A stretch of DNA of 64,000 nucleotides from CAIKMD01 sp963803265 (GCA_963803265.1 CAWDLZ010000012.1:1-64000), one strand, 5' to 3'; shown: positions 9,090 to 18,962, counted from the stretch's first letter. The notes: a model not told the origin generated them from the sequence alone. Program-made: numbers and translations.

Positions 9090-9476
9090 GCCGCTGGTGG
9101 CTCAAATCGCACAGCATCAACGCCACCAAATCGCCGATGAAGGAAATCGTGATGGAGCCGTACCCGCGCGGGCGCTGGTTCGAGCGCGGCGAGGATGGCA
9201 GCGAATGCCAGTGGGGCAAGGTGCTCGCCTGGGAACCGCCCGCGCGCCTCGTCCTGGCGCGGCAGATCGGCGCGAATTGGCAGTTCGACGCGAACCTCGT
9301 CACCGAGGTCGAAATCCGCTTCATCCCCGATGGCGGCGGCACTTCGGCCGAACTCGAGCGACCGCAATCTCGACCGCTTTGGCGAACAGGCCGATGCCAT
9401 GCGCAAGGCGATTGATTCGCCGGACGGCTGGAGCGGGAAACTCGAAAGTTTCGCCACGACGGTGGCGGTTCCGTGA
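9086..9476 (+). CDS. AHSA1/SRPBCC-domain protein, N-terminally short and frameshifted
   Basis: A START/Bet v1-like ligand-binding protein of the AHSA1 family. Visible motifs are RWWLKSHSI, GGRW-like RGRWFERGEDGSECQWG, VLAWEPPARLVLAWQI-like and, in a second frame, DLDRFGEQADAMRKAIDSP. The frame change falls near 9360, one surplus base. The family normally has about 25-30 residues before the RWW motif, forming the first strand and helix. Here the only start overlaps the ArsR stop and RWW begins at residue 3, so the N-terminus is missing. Either DNA was lost between the two genes or the junction is misassembled. Function is unknown. Confidence 0.72.
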
Positions 9477-9610
9477 ATCACGGGGAAAACCCGGACGGAG
9501 CCAGCGTTCCAATGGGTTAGGCGATTCTGAAACCTGTGGAGCGAGACGGGATCGAGGGTGGATGCTTCGGCGCTTTGCCGGTGCCGGTTCCAGCGCTTAA
9601 AGTAGCGATC

Positions 9611-10759
9611 ATGACGAACAGCGAAACGACGAGCCTCTTCCCCGAGGATATCAAGGGCGGCGCGCGCACCGGCATCCTGCCGTTCCAGGCGATCAATGCG
9701 ATGCTGCGCGAGCACGAGATCTGGGCAAAGACCGAGATCCTGGCCGATCAGGTGCAGCCGGCGAGCATCGATCTGCGGCTCGGCGCGACGGCGTGGCGCG
9801 TGCGCGCGAGCTTTCTGCCCGGGCCCGACAGCACCGTGGCCGACAAGATCAAGGAGCTCGACGCCTATCCGATCGACATCGGCGCTGGCGCCGTGCTGGA
9901 AAAAGGCTGCGTCTACGTGGTGCCGCTCCTCGAGTCGCTGAATCTCAAAAGCGGTGTCACCGCCTTCGCCAATCCGAAGAGCTCGACCGGCCGGCTCGAC
10001 ATCTTGACCCGACTCATCGCCGACCGTTCGAGCGGGTTCGACCGGCTGGATCGCGGCTATCAGGGCCCGCTTTATGTCGAGATCGCGCCGCGCACGTTCA
10101 GCGTCGTGGTGCGCGAGGGTTCGCGCCTCAATCAACTCCGCTTCCGGCGCGGCTCGCCGGTCGTCGCCGCGAGCGAATTGCAGCGCCTCCACGATGCCGG
10201 GCAGCTTGTCATCGACGAAGCCAACGCGCAGGATTTCGCCGACCGCAAGATGCTGCGCCTCTCGGTGGATCTTCACGGCTCCGGCAAGGGAAGCCTCATT
10301 GGCTTTCGCGCGAAGAAGTACACCGACCGGATCGATGTCGAGAAGATCGCGCATTACGATCCAGCCGATTTCTGGGAGCCGATCGCCTATCAGCGCGACC
10401 CGCCGCTCATCCTCGATCCCAATGATTTCTATGTGCTCGCGACCAAGGAGGCGGTCCGCATCCCGCCCGAGCTCGCTGCCGAGATGGTCGCCTATGATAC
10501 CTCGGTGGGGGAATTCCGCGTCCATTATGCCGGCTTCTTCGATCCCGGCTTCGGCTGGGGCGGCGCGATCTCGAAAGCCGTGCTCGAAGTTCGCTCGCAC
10601 GAAGTTCCGTTCACGCTCGAGAACGGCCAAACCGTCGGCTGGCTGCACTACGAGCGCATGGCCGGGCGGCCCGACCAGCTCTATGGCGCGGGGCTCAAAT
10701 CCAATTATCAAGGCCAGGGTTTGGCGCTCGCCAAGCAGTTCAAGCCCTTCGGCGGCTAA
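9611..10759 (+). CDS. dcd: 2'-deoxycytidine 5'-triphosphate deaminase, long form
   Basis: Deaminates dCTP to dUTP to supply dTMP synthesis. The 382-residue protein is the long form found in many alphaproteobacteria, with two dUTPase-like halves. Visible landmarks are QVQPASIDLRLGATAWRVRA, FANPKSSTGRLDILTRLIAD, GYQGPLYVEIAPRTFSV and the C-terminal half with FRVHYAGFFDPGFG. The ATG at 9611 is chosen because the preceding 25 codons of open frame are not family-like. The gene stands alone. The stretch 9477-9610 before it shows no gene or structure I can name. Confidence 0.88.
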   Translation: MTNSETTSLFPEDIKGGARTGILPFQAINAMLREHEIWAKTEILADQVQPASIDLRLGATAWRVRASFLPGPDSTVADKIKELDAYPIDIGAGAVLEKGCVYVVPLLESLNLKSGVTAFANPKSSTGRLDILTRLIADRSSGFDRLDRGYQGPLYVEIAPRTFSVVVREGSRLNQLRFRRGSPVVAASELQRLHDAGQLVIDEANAQDFADRKMLRLSVDLHGSGKGSLIGFRAKKYTDRIDVEKIAHYDPADFWEPIAYQRDPPLILDPNDFYVLATKEAVRIPPELAAEMVAYDTSVGEFRVHYAGFFDPGFGWGGAISKAVLEVRSHEVPFTLENGQTVGWLHYERMAGRPDQLYGAGLKSNYQGQGLALAKQFKPFGG

Positions 10760-10779
10760 GCCAACCTCGCTAACAACAC

Positions 10780-10825
10780 TTAACGCTCCGCTAACGCTTT
10801 CTTAACCATCCTTCATCATGGTTAA
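10780..10825. promoter_or_regulatory. CtrA-like half-site cluster and inverted repeat
   Basis: Two overlapping near-matches to the CtrA consensus TTAA-N7-TTAAC occur here. TTAA (10780) plus seven bases plus CTAAC ends at 10795, and CTAA (10791) plus seven bases plus TTAAC ends at 10806. Each has one mismatch. TTAACCAT (10802-10809) and ATGGTTAA (10818-10825) form a perfect inverted repeat spaced by 8 bases. They lie 60-110 bases before the REC-PAS-kinase gene. Binding by CtrA is an inference from motif shape. Confidence 0.45.
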
Positions 10826-10886
10826 GGCACGGTTGTTCGGGTGGCGGCAGGCCGGGCTTGCGGCAGGCCGGCCCCAACGCCAATAA

Positions 10887-12534
10887 TTGAGCGGATCATA
10901 CTTGCGGGCGTCATCCTTGGCCAAGCCGGACCCTCACCTCAAGCGCCAGATCGTCGCGATCGTCGACGACCGCGCGACCAATCTCAAAATCCTCGAGAAG
11001 CTGGCGGCCTCGCTCGCCGAAGGCGTCGAGGTCAAGAATTTCGACCGGCCGCAAAAGGCGCTGGACGAGGCGCCGTTCGCGCCGCCCGATCTCGTGATCA
11101 CCGATTTCAACATGCCCGAGCTCGACGGCGCGGCCTTCATCCGGCGCTTCCGCGCCATCCCGTCCTGCGCCGACGTGCCGGTGATCGTGATCACCGCCTA
11201 TGAAGACCGCGATCTGCGCTACAAGGCGCTCGAGGCCGGCGCGACCGACTTCTTGCTGAGCCCGGTGGATCATCACGAGTTCCGCGTGCGCTCGCGCAAC
11301 CTGTTGACGCTGCGGCGCCAGCAGCTTCAGTTGAAGGAGCGCGCCACCTCGCTCGAGCAGAAAATGCAGGCCGACGCCAAGCGCCACAAGGACGCGCTCC
11401 GGGAAAGCCACGAGCTGTTGATGCGGGTCATCGACGCCGTGCCCGTCATGGTCGCCGCCACCGACCGCGAGGGGCGCTATGTTTTCGTCAATGACTGGTT
11501 CGCGCGCCGCGCCGCCCGGCCGGCGAGCCAATTGATCGGCCTCACGCCGCAGCAGGTGCGCGACGATCTCAGCGCGCGCGCCGCGATGGAGCGCGACCGC
11601 CGCATCATGGCCGGCATCGACCAAGCCGGCTCGTTCGAGGAAACCGTGCCCACCGGCGACGGCGAGCGCCGCGTGTTCATCACCACCAAGGCGCTGCTGC
11701 GCGATCCCTCGGGGCAAGCCCGCGCTGGTGGTGACCGCCGCGCTCGACATCACCGACCGCAAGGAGGCCGAGTTGGCGATCGTCGACGCCAGGGACGAGG
11801 CCGAGCTGGCCAGCCGCAGCAAGACCGAATTTCTCGCCAATATGAGCCATGAGCTGCGGACGCCGCTCAACGCGATCATCGGCTTCAGCCAGGTGATGGC
11901 CGACGAGATCATGGGGCCGCTGGGCAGCGCGCGCTATGTCGGCTATGCGCGCGACATCTGCACCAGCGCGCAACATCTGCTCGGCATCATCACCGACATT
12001 CTCGACGTCTCGAAGCTCGAGGCCGGCAAGGTGGAGGTCGACGAGGAGGAAACCGAGCTTGCCGGCGTCGTGCGAGATGTGATGCAATTGGTCGGAGAGC
12101 GGGCCCGATCGCTCGAGATCGGCATCGATATCGATCTGGCGTCCAATCTGCCGCGCCTCAGGGCCGATCCGCTGAAGCTGAAGCAGGTTCTGCTCAATCT
12201 CATCACCAACGCGGTGAAGTTCAGCCACGCCGGCGACCGCGTGCGCCTCTCGGCGCGCTTCGGCGAGGATGGCTACACGGTCGCGGTGGCCGATCATGGC
12301 ATCGGCATGGATCCGGCCGAGGTCGAGACAGCGGTGACGCGCTTCGGTCAGGTGGCAAGCGCCTGGAGCCGGCGCCATCCCGGCACCGGGCTTGGCTTGC
12401 CGCTGGCGATCGGTCTTGTCGAGCTGCATGGCGGCCGCCTTGGCATCGAGAGCCGGAAGGGCGTCGGCACTACCGTCACCTTCACCCTGCCGCGCGACCG
12501 CGCCATAACGCCATCGATCGCCGCCTCGGCGTAA
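10887..12534 (+). CDS. REC-PAS-histidine kinase, frameshifted
   Basis: A soluble two-component protein of about 549 residues. The receiver domain comes first, with phospho-acceptor in VITDFNMPELDG, switch T in VITAYED and a K-equivalent region near LLSPVDHHEF. A short coiled coil follows, then a PAS domain (VIDAVPVMVAATDREGRYVFVN). The histidine kinase has FLANMSHELRTPLN, N box LLNLITNAVKF, G1 DHGIGMD and G2 GTGLGLPL. One surplus G near 11711 separates the PAS end from the kinase. No ATG is available; TTG codons at 10887, 10902 and 10917 are candidates. CtrA-like boxes upstream and the RpfC-like gene downstream suggest a signalling cluster. Confidence 0.83.
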
Positions 12535-12717
12535 CTCGCCGGCGCCGGCGGTGGAGCAGGCGCGGGCCAACCGCTTAATGCCTCAACCGATCGTCGGTAT
12601 AGACCGCATCACCACCTAAGGGTAGATTTTTGGGCGCTTAAGCGGCACTATGGAAATCGGCGCCCAGCACTGCAGGAGCGCCCGTTTTACTGTGGCGGGG
12701 AAGCCGGAAAGCGACTT

Positions 12718-15492
12718 ATGACAGAGCGGCCCGAGTCGGCCCAAACGCCCGCGCCCGCGTCTTTTGTTGCACGCAGCCGCGCGATCATGGTCGCGCTCGC
12801 GATTTATGCCGTGGCGGCGCCGCTGCTGGTGGCGGAAATTCTGGCGCCGGACATTTCGGCCTTGCCTTCGCCCAGCCTGTTCATGGCCGCGCTCGGCTTG
12901 GCGCTGGCGGGGCCCGGTCTCGCCGCGATCACGATCGCGCTCAAAGGGCTCGGCCAGACCATCCAGGACCTGACCCTTCGGCGCGATACCGAGCCGCAGC
13001 AGGCCGTCATCCGCATCTTCATCGCCGGCGCGGTGCTCGTGTATCTCGCCGGTCTCGCGGCGCTCGGCAAGGGTGGCGACACGATCCTGCCCCTCCTGGC
13101 GGTCGATGTGCCTGGAATGCTCAGTGCCTGGGTACTGTTCGTCCATCTCATGGCCGATCCGGCACCCTCGCGCCTGCGCCGCGCCGCCGCCATGGTCAAC
13201 GACGTCGCGCTGATCTCGGTTTTTCTTCACGTCGGCGGCCCTTACGCGGCGCCGTGGTTCTCGATCTATCTGTGGGTCATATTGGGCTTCGGCTTCCGCT
13301 TCGGCTTGCCGCCTCTGATCGCCTGCGCCGGCCTCGCCATCATCGGCTTTGGCGCGGTATTTGCGACGACGCCCTATTGGCAGGCGCGCTGGCCTTCCGC
13401 CGCCGGCGTCGGCCTGGCGCTAGTGCTTCTGCCAGCTTACGCGGCAACGTTGGTGCGCCGCCTCACCGCCGCCAAGGCGTTGGCCGAAGACGCCAGCGCA
13501 GCGAAGACGCGGTTCCTCGCGATCATGAGCCACGAGCTGAGGACGCCGCTAAACAGCGTAATCGGCATGGGCTCGCTGATCGCCCGCACCAAGCTCGACC
13601 CGGAGCAGAGCGACATGCTGGCAACGATGCAGCATTCCGCGCGCCAGCTGCTCGGTCTCATTGGCGATCTGCTCGATCTCTCGAAGCTCGAGGCCGGCAA
13701 GCTGGCACCCCCGGTCGAGAGCTTCGTCGCTCCACGAGGCGATGGGGGGCGCCATCGCCATCATCCGCCTGCAAGCCGAGGCCAAGGGCTTGGCGCTCAC
13801 CCTGCGCATCGACCCGCGCTTGCCGCATGCCTATCGCGGCCTGCCGATGCAGCTTCGCCAGGTTCTCGTCAACCTTCTGGCCAACGCCGTCAAGTTCACG
13901 CCGAAGGGACACATCGCCCTGACCGCGACGCTGGTGGCGCGCGCGGGCAACAGCGTCACGCTGGCCATCGTGGTGCGCGACGACGGCATCGGCATCCCGA
14001 AAGAGGCGCAGGCGCGCATCTTCGAGATCTTCACCCAAGCCGACGAAACCGTGACGCGGCGCTTCGGCGGGACCGGTTTGGGCCTGGCCATCGCCAAGCA
14101 GTTGACAGAACTGATGGGCGGCACGATCGCGCTCGACAGCGAGGTCGGCAAGGGCAGCAGCTTCACGGTAACGCTAACGCTCGAGCAGGATGCCCGCGAT
14201 GGCGTGCGGCCGCCCGACCTGCTGGGGCGGAAATTGGTGCTGATCTCGGCCGACAACGAATTCGCCGCCATCAACGAAGGCCGCTTGCGCGCCTGGCGCG
14301 GCGAGGTGCAGTTGATCGCCGAGGGCGAGCGGGCCTTGGGCGAGTTGGCGCTTGCCGGCAAGACCGACCGCGCGCCCATCGTCATCGTCAACGGGCGCAA
14401 TAATCCGCTGGCGGGGTTGAGCCTCGCGCATCGTGCGATGACCGCGATGGCGATCCCGCCGCTCATCTTGTTCGTGGCACCGCCGAACGGCAGCGAGGCG
14501 ATCGCGGGCCTCGCCGCGGCGCAACTCGCCGCCGTGATCGAGGCGCCATTGGGCGAAGCCGATCTGGCCAGCGCGCTCTTGGGCGTCTCGCGGGCGACGA
14601 GCCGGTATACCTCGCGCCGCCCGCGCCATCGGCAGCACTTGTCGCAAAGCCCGCAACCGCCGAGCCGTCGCCGGTAGCCGCGGCCAAGCGCCTGAAGATC
14701 CTCGTCGCCGACGACAATGCCGCCAATTGCAAGATCCTCAAAACCGTGCTCGAGGGCGCCGGCCATGAGGTCGAGATGGCGGGCGATGGCGAGGCGGCGC
14801 TGTCGGCGCTCGAGCGCACGCATTTCGATCTCGCTCTACTCGACATTAACATGCCCGAGGTGAGCGGCTATGAAGTGGCGAAGCTGTACCGCGTCAGCCA
14901 TGTCGGCGAAGGGCGTCTGCCGATCGTGGCCTTGACCGCCGACGCCACGTCGGAGACCGAGCGGCTGTGCCGCGAAGCCGGGATGGACGCGGTACTGACG
15001 AAGCCGGTCGAGACGGCGCAGCTGTTGTCGGCGCTCGACGAAATCTATGCGCGCGCGGCGCGGCCCGAGCGCATCGCGGTGGGCGCGCCGCCGGTGGTGA
15101 CGCCCATTGCCTCGCATCCCCGCTTCGTTCCGGATGCCGGCGCGGTGCTGGACGAGGAGACTTTCGAAGCGCTCCGGAATCTCGGCGGGCCCGAGTTCGT
15201 CGCCGAGGTGGTCGACACCTTCCGCAAGGACGCCTGGCGGCTGATCGATCAATTGAAGCAGGCCGCCGAGGCCGCCGATCTGCGCGAGTTTCGCGACCTG
15301 ATGCATTCGCTGCGCAGCGGCGCCGCCAATGTCGGCGGCGTCAAGCTGTGCCAGACGCTAACCGGGCTGCGCGACGTCTCGACCAAGGATTTGCGGGCGA
15401 ACGGCGCATCCTATGTCGAGAAGATCGAAGGCGAGTTGTCGCGGCTCGACACCACCCTCGGCCAGCACCTCGACGGCCAGCGCCGAATCTGA
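12718..15492 (+). CDS. rpfC: RpfC-like hybrid sensor kinase with HPt domain (two frameshifts)
   Basis: A membrane hybrid kinase of about 924 residues. Several membrane spans fill residues 20-250, including the FSIYLWVILGFGFRFG segment that resembles the RpfC sensor. The kinase core has IMSHELRTPLN (H272), N box LLANAVKF, DDGIGIP and GTGLGLAI. Next is a receiver-like region (KLVLISADNEF) without a proper phospho-acceptor. A canonical receiver follows (LALLDINMPEVSG, LTKPVE), then an HPt domain (LMHSLRSGAANVGG). Shifts lie near 13728 (extra base) and 14600 (probably a missing G). The nearby rpfF homologue supports a DSF sensor role; ligand and phosphotransfer partner are inferred. No rpfG is adjacent. 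Confidence 0.78.
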
Positions 15493-15496
15493 GCGG

Positions 15497-16259
15497 CTAT
15501 CCCAACAACTCGGCGACCGCGCGCTCGACGCCGGCGCGCAAGAATCCCTGGTCGCCGCCGAAAGTAACGAGGCGGAAGCCCTTGCCGGAAAAATTCCTGG
15601 CCGAGCGCGCCGAGCCGGTGTGAATCCCCGGCACGATCTTGTGGCGCTGGCAGGCGGCGAGGATCTTCGCCACCGCCGCGACGTGCTCGGGCTCGTCGCG
15701 ATCGAGGCCCGGCCCGAGCCCCAAGGAGATGGCGAGATCGCTCGGGCCGATATAGATGCCATCGAGCCCCGCTGTCGCCGCGATCTCATCGACCTTTTCG
15801 AGCCCTTCCCGGGTCTCGACCATGACGAAGCAGAGGATGCCGTCGCCGATCACTTTCATATCGCGGGTGCCCATCACCAGCGCCGCGCGGGCCGGGCCGT
15901 TGGAGCGCTCGCCCTTGGGCGGATAGCGGCAGGATGCCACGGCATGCGTCGCCTCGCGCGCATTGCTCACCATTGGCACGATCACGCCTTGCGCGCCGGC
16001 ATCGAGCGACTTGCCGATCAGCCAGTCGCTCGTTGGCCGGAACCCGCGTCAGCGGCACCCCGCCCCGGGCGTCGATCCCGCGCGCCATCTCGACCATGTC
16101 GCGCCAATCGCACAGCCCGTGCTGCTGATCGACACAGACGTAATCGACGCCCTTGACGCAGGCGACTTCCGAGGCGAAGGCGGAAGGCAAGGAGGCAAAG
16201 AGACCGAAGACGGTCTCGCCCTTCGCCCATTTTTCTCGCAGTGCCAATGAAGTGGCCAT
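15497..16259 (-). CDS. HpcH/HpaI-family aldolase (frameshifted)
   Basis: A class II, divalent-metal aldolase of about 253 residues that cleaves or forms 2-oxo-acids such as 4-hydroxy-2-oxoheptanedioate. Motifs are FGLFASLPSAFASEVA, GVDYVCVDQQHGLCDW with the catalytic histidine, VPMVSNAREA, CFVMVETREGLEKVDEIA with the metal-binding glutamate, and IYIGPSDLAISLG. One surplus base near 16030 breaks the frame between PANER and WLIGKSLDAG. The ATG at 16257-16259 follows GGGAGCG. It lies 86 bases downstream of the rpfF homologue on the same strand and could be cotranscribed. It is convergent with rpfC, four bases apart. Substrate is unknown. Confidence 0.85.
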
Positions 16260-16345
16260 CGCGTGACGCTCCCAGTGCGGAAGGAAGCCGCGATCCTCGC
16301 CGCGCCAGGGCGCGGAGTTGAATCGCCCGAAAAGCGCCCGAGGCG

Positions 16346-17323
16346 TCAGACCGCGTGACGCACCGCGCGGCGCTCCTGCGCCGCGACGAGGCGCAGCATG
16401 CGCCGCAGGCCAGCCTCGTCGAGCTTCAGGGCGGCCTCGACCCAAAGGTCGGCGATCCGCGACATTTCCTCGAACGAGACCGTGCTGACGAGACGCCGGG
16501 CACGATAGAGCGCGCGCAGCGCGGCATGACGCCGGCCGCCGCGACCGATGAAATCATAGAGCGCGCTCACCCCTTGCCCGTCCGGCGCCAGCACGTCGAT
16601 GGCGCCCATCGCATGAAGCTGCTCGGCGCCGTAGATCTCGCCGCTCATGATGATCCGCTCGGCGAGGCCCGGGGCGACACGGCGCGTGAGAAAAGTATAG
16701 GCGCCCATGCCGGGGAAAAGATTGAAGAGAATCTCGGGCAAGCCGAACTTCGCGCTGCGCTCGGCGACGATAAGGTTGGAGCTGAGCGCCGCCTCGAAGC
16801 CGCCGCCCAGCGCGTCGCCCTGCACCAACGCCACCGAGATGATCGGGAGATCGAAGCCGAGGCCGGTGGCATTGGTGAATCCGACTTCGCAGCAGGCATG
16901 GGCATAGCGCCGGAGCGCCGCGCGGTCGCGATTGCGGATCAGCACGCTGAAGAGATCGAGGTCGCCACCGAGACTCCACACGCCCGGCGCGCGCGAGCCC
17001 AAGACCATGTAGCGCAGCGGCGGCTCCGCGCCGGCGCGGTCGCCGAACAGGCCGCGCACCATGCGTTGCACCGCTTGCGCCTCTGCAAGCACCGTATTGG
17101 TGAAGCAGGGCCGGCCGGCGAAGTCGAAGTAGCAGAACAGAATCTTCTCATCGGGATCGTATTCGAAGTCGAATTGGCCGAAATTCGCGCCGTTGATGGC
17201 GGCCTGGACCGGGTCGGCTGCCCTGTCCACTGTCTCGGAACGCGGCGCCCCGCCGCTGGTGCTGCCCGCGTCGGGAGCTAGCCGGTCGTGAACCAGATCG
17301 ATGAGCTGTGGTAGCGTCAACAT
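16346..17323 (-). CDS. rpfF: RpfF-type crotonase, probable DSF signal synthase
   Basis: A 325-residue member of the enoyl-CoA hydratase superfamily that closely follows RpfF. It has the N-terminal NFGQFDFEYDPDEKILFCYF block, GVWSLGGDLDLFSVLIR, then GDALGGGFEAALSSNLI and KFGLPEILFNLFPGMGAY. RpfF uses two glutamates 20 residues apart (E141/E161 in Xanthomonas). Here E177 and E197 have the same spacing and contexts. RpfF makes cis-2-unsaturated fatty acid signals from acyl-ACP by dehydration and thioester cleavage. About 35 extra N-terminal residues precede the core. The gene lies 0.85 kb from the rpfC homologue, which faces it. An ordinary hydratase is less likely because of the RpfF-specific blocks. 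Confidence 0.82.
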   Translation of the reverse strand: MLTLPQLIDLVHDRLAPDAGSTSGGAPRSETVDRAADPVQAAINGANFGQFDFEYDPDEKILFCYFDFAGRPCFTNTVLAEAQAVQRMVRGLFGDRAGAEPPLRYMVLGSRAPGVWSLGGDLDLFSVLIRNRDRAALRRYAHACCEVGFTNATGLGFDLPIISVALVQGDALGGGFEAALSSNLIVAERSAKFGLPEILFNLFPGMGAYTFLTRRVAPGLAERIIMSGEIYGAEQLHAMGAIDVLAPDGQGVSALYDFIGRGGRRHAALRALYRARRLVSTVSFEEMSRIADLWVEAALKLDEAGLRRMLRLVAAQERRAVRHAV

Positions 17324-17617
17324 CGCAAACCTTTGGGCACCGCCCTACTGGAAGCACTTAATCTGCGTTAATTTATTAATCTATTCAATAAGATTCTCGA
17401 AACTTCTTAGTTGTTTAATTAACTGCCATAGCGGTGGGGGGTGAGGAGATTTTTTCCACAAGCAGTAGTTTTCTACTAAAACGAGAAGGTTATTATTGTA
17501 CAACCTTAAGTATTTCGTACCCGGCAATGGTCACTCCGCCGGACTCGCGGCGCGGCATGGCGCGTCGCGCCACGCTCGCTTATGCTGGTCTACGGCAATA
17601 CCGGAGGGGGCGGCAGC
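17324..17617. promoter_or_regulatory. AT-rich divergent control region of rpfF
   Basis: This 294-base stretch holds no gene. Bases 17340-17520 are strikingly AT-rich against a GC-rich background. It contains the palindrome TTAATTAA near 17415, a hairpin AGTAG-TTTT-CTACT at 17464-17477, and AAGGTT/AACCTT arms at 17486-17507 around a TTGTACAA palindrome. It separates the rpfF homologue (leftward) from a dienelactone hydrolase gene (rightward), so promoters for both should lie here. The regulator is unknown. Confidence 0.5.
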
Positions 17618-18376
17618 ATGGACCAAGGGGAATCTCGGGCTCGCGAGGGCGTCGTATCGAGCGAGGTCATCGTGCCGGTAAAGGATGGTACGATTCCGGC
17701 GTTCCGCGCGATGCCCGCCGGCCGCGGCCGGTTCCCGGTCGTCGTGTCGGTGAGCGAAATCTGGGGCATGCGCTACCATGTCCGCGAGGTTTGTCTCGAT
17801 CTAGCCGAAGCGGGTTATTTCGCGGTCGCGCCCGAGTTGTTCACGCGCCAGGGCGATGTCTATTCCTTTACCGAGGTAGTGCAGCTGCTCCAGTCCGTTA
17901 TCGCGAAAAAAACCGACGTCGAGGTGCAGAGCGACCTCGACGCGACGCTGGCCTGGGCCGCGACCACGCAAGAAGCCGATATGAGCCGGCTCGGCGCCAA
18001 CGGCTATTGTTATGGCGGCCGCCAAGTGTACCTCTATCTCGCGCGCAATCCGGCGATCAAAGCGGCGGTGAGCTGGTATGGCGGGCCGCTTGCGGCCCCT
18101 GCGAATCCGGCGCATCCGCAAAATCCGATCGACATCGCCGCCGCGATCGGGGCGCCGGTGCTCGGGATTTTCGGCGATCGGGACCATATCATCGCCAACG
18201 AGTCGGTGGCGCGGTTCCGGCAATTGCTGACCGATGCCGGCAAGATATTCGAGTTTCAGATCTATCCTGGCTTGCCACATGGCTTTGCCGGCCCCGGCCA
18301 GCATTACCACGACAAGGAAACCAAGGACGGCTGGCACCGGATGCTGGGCTGGTTTAAGAAGCACGGCGTCGCCTAA
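17618..18376 (+). CDS. Dienelactone hydrolase family protein
   Basis: A 252-residue alpha/beta hydrolase of the DLH family. The nucleophile is C131 in GYCYGGRQ, and the other triad members are in GDRDH (near 187-189) and LPHGFAG (H221). A cysteine nucleophile is typical of true DLH proteins, which open dienelactones in chlorocatechol or related pathways; many homologues act on other esters. The start at 17618 has GGAGGGGG seven bases upstream. An in-frame ATG at 17582 lacks such a site. It is followed after 15 bases by a nitroreductase gene, probably in the same operon. Confidence 0.86.
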   Translation: MDQGESRAREGVVSSEVIVPVKDGTIPAFRAMPAGRGRFPVVVSVSEIWGMRYHVREVCLDLAEAGYFAVAPELFTRQGDVYSFTEVVQLLQSVIAKKTDVEVQSDLDATLAWAATTQEADMSRLGANGYCYGGRQVYLYLARNPAIKAAVSWYGGPLAAPANPAHPQNPIDIAAAIGAPVLGIFGDRDHIIANESVARFRQLLTDAGKIFEFQIYPGLPHGFAGPGQHYHDKETKDGWHRMLGWFKKHGVA

Positions 18377-18391
18377 CGGACGGGAAAACCG

Positions 18392-18955
18392 ATGGAAGCA
18401 ATCGAAGCGCTGACCTCGCGCCGCAGCGCCGCGCAATTCACGGAACCGGCGCCCGATGAGACGTCGCTCAATGAAATTCTGCGCGCGGCGATGCGCGCGC
18501 CCGACCACGGCAAGCTCAAGCCCTGGCGCTTCATCGTGCTGCGCGGCGACGCCCGCAAGCGCTTCGGCGACGTAATCGCCGAAGCTTTGAGGCGGCGCGA
18601 TCCGGCCGCGCCTGCGAACATGATCGAGCGCGAGCGCGAGAAGCCGCTGCGGGCGCCGCTGATCGTCGTGGCGGCGGCGGCGCTCCAGGGCAGCCACAAG
18701 ATCCCGGTGATCGAGCAGATGCTGGCGGCGGGCGCGGGCGCGCAGAACCTGATGCTGGCCGCGCATGCGATGGGCTATGGCGCGGCGTGGAAGACCGGTG
18801 ACGCGGCCTACGACCCCTATGTCAAGGCGGCGCTGGGCCTCGCGCCATCCGACGCGATCGTCGGCTTCCTCTATCTCGGCACGCCGGCGACCGTGCCGCC
18901 GCCGCTGCCGGCGCCGCCCGAGCTATCGGCCTTCGTGCGCGAATGGACCGGTTGA
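18392..18955 (+). CDS. Nitroreductase family protein (YdjA-like)
   Basis: A 187-residue FMN-dependent oxidoreductase. The N-terminal RRSAAQFTEPAPDE and RAAMRAPDHGKLKPWRFIVL blocks contact FMN phosphate. GAGAQNLMLAAHAMGYGAAW and the C-terminal GFLYLGTPA complete the fold. Shortness and motif details match the YdjA subgroup. Natural substrates are unknown for this subgroup. It follows the dienelactone hydrolase gene and precedes a VanZ-like gene by seven bases, so the three may form one transcript. Confidence 0.86.
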   Translation: MEAIEALTSRRSAAQFTEPAPDETSLNEILRAAMRAPDHGKLKPWRFIVLRGDARKRFGDVIAEALRRRDPAAPANMIEREREKPLRAPLIVVAAAALQGSHKIPVIEQMLAAGAGAQNLMLAAHAMGYGAAWKTGDAAYDPYVKAALGLAPSDAIVGFLYLGTPATVPPPLPAPPELSAFVREWTG

Positions 18956-18962
18956 GCCAGGA

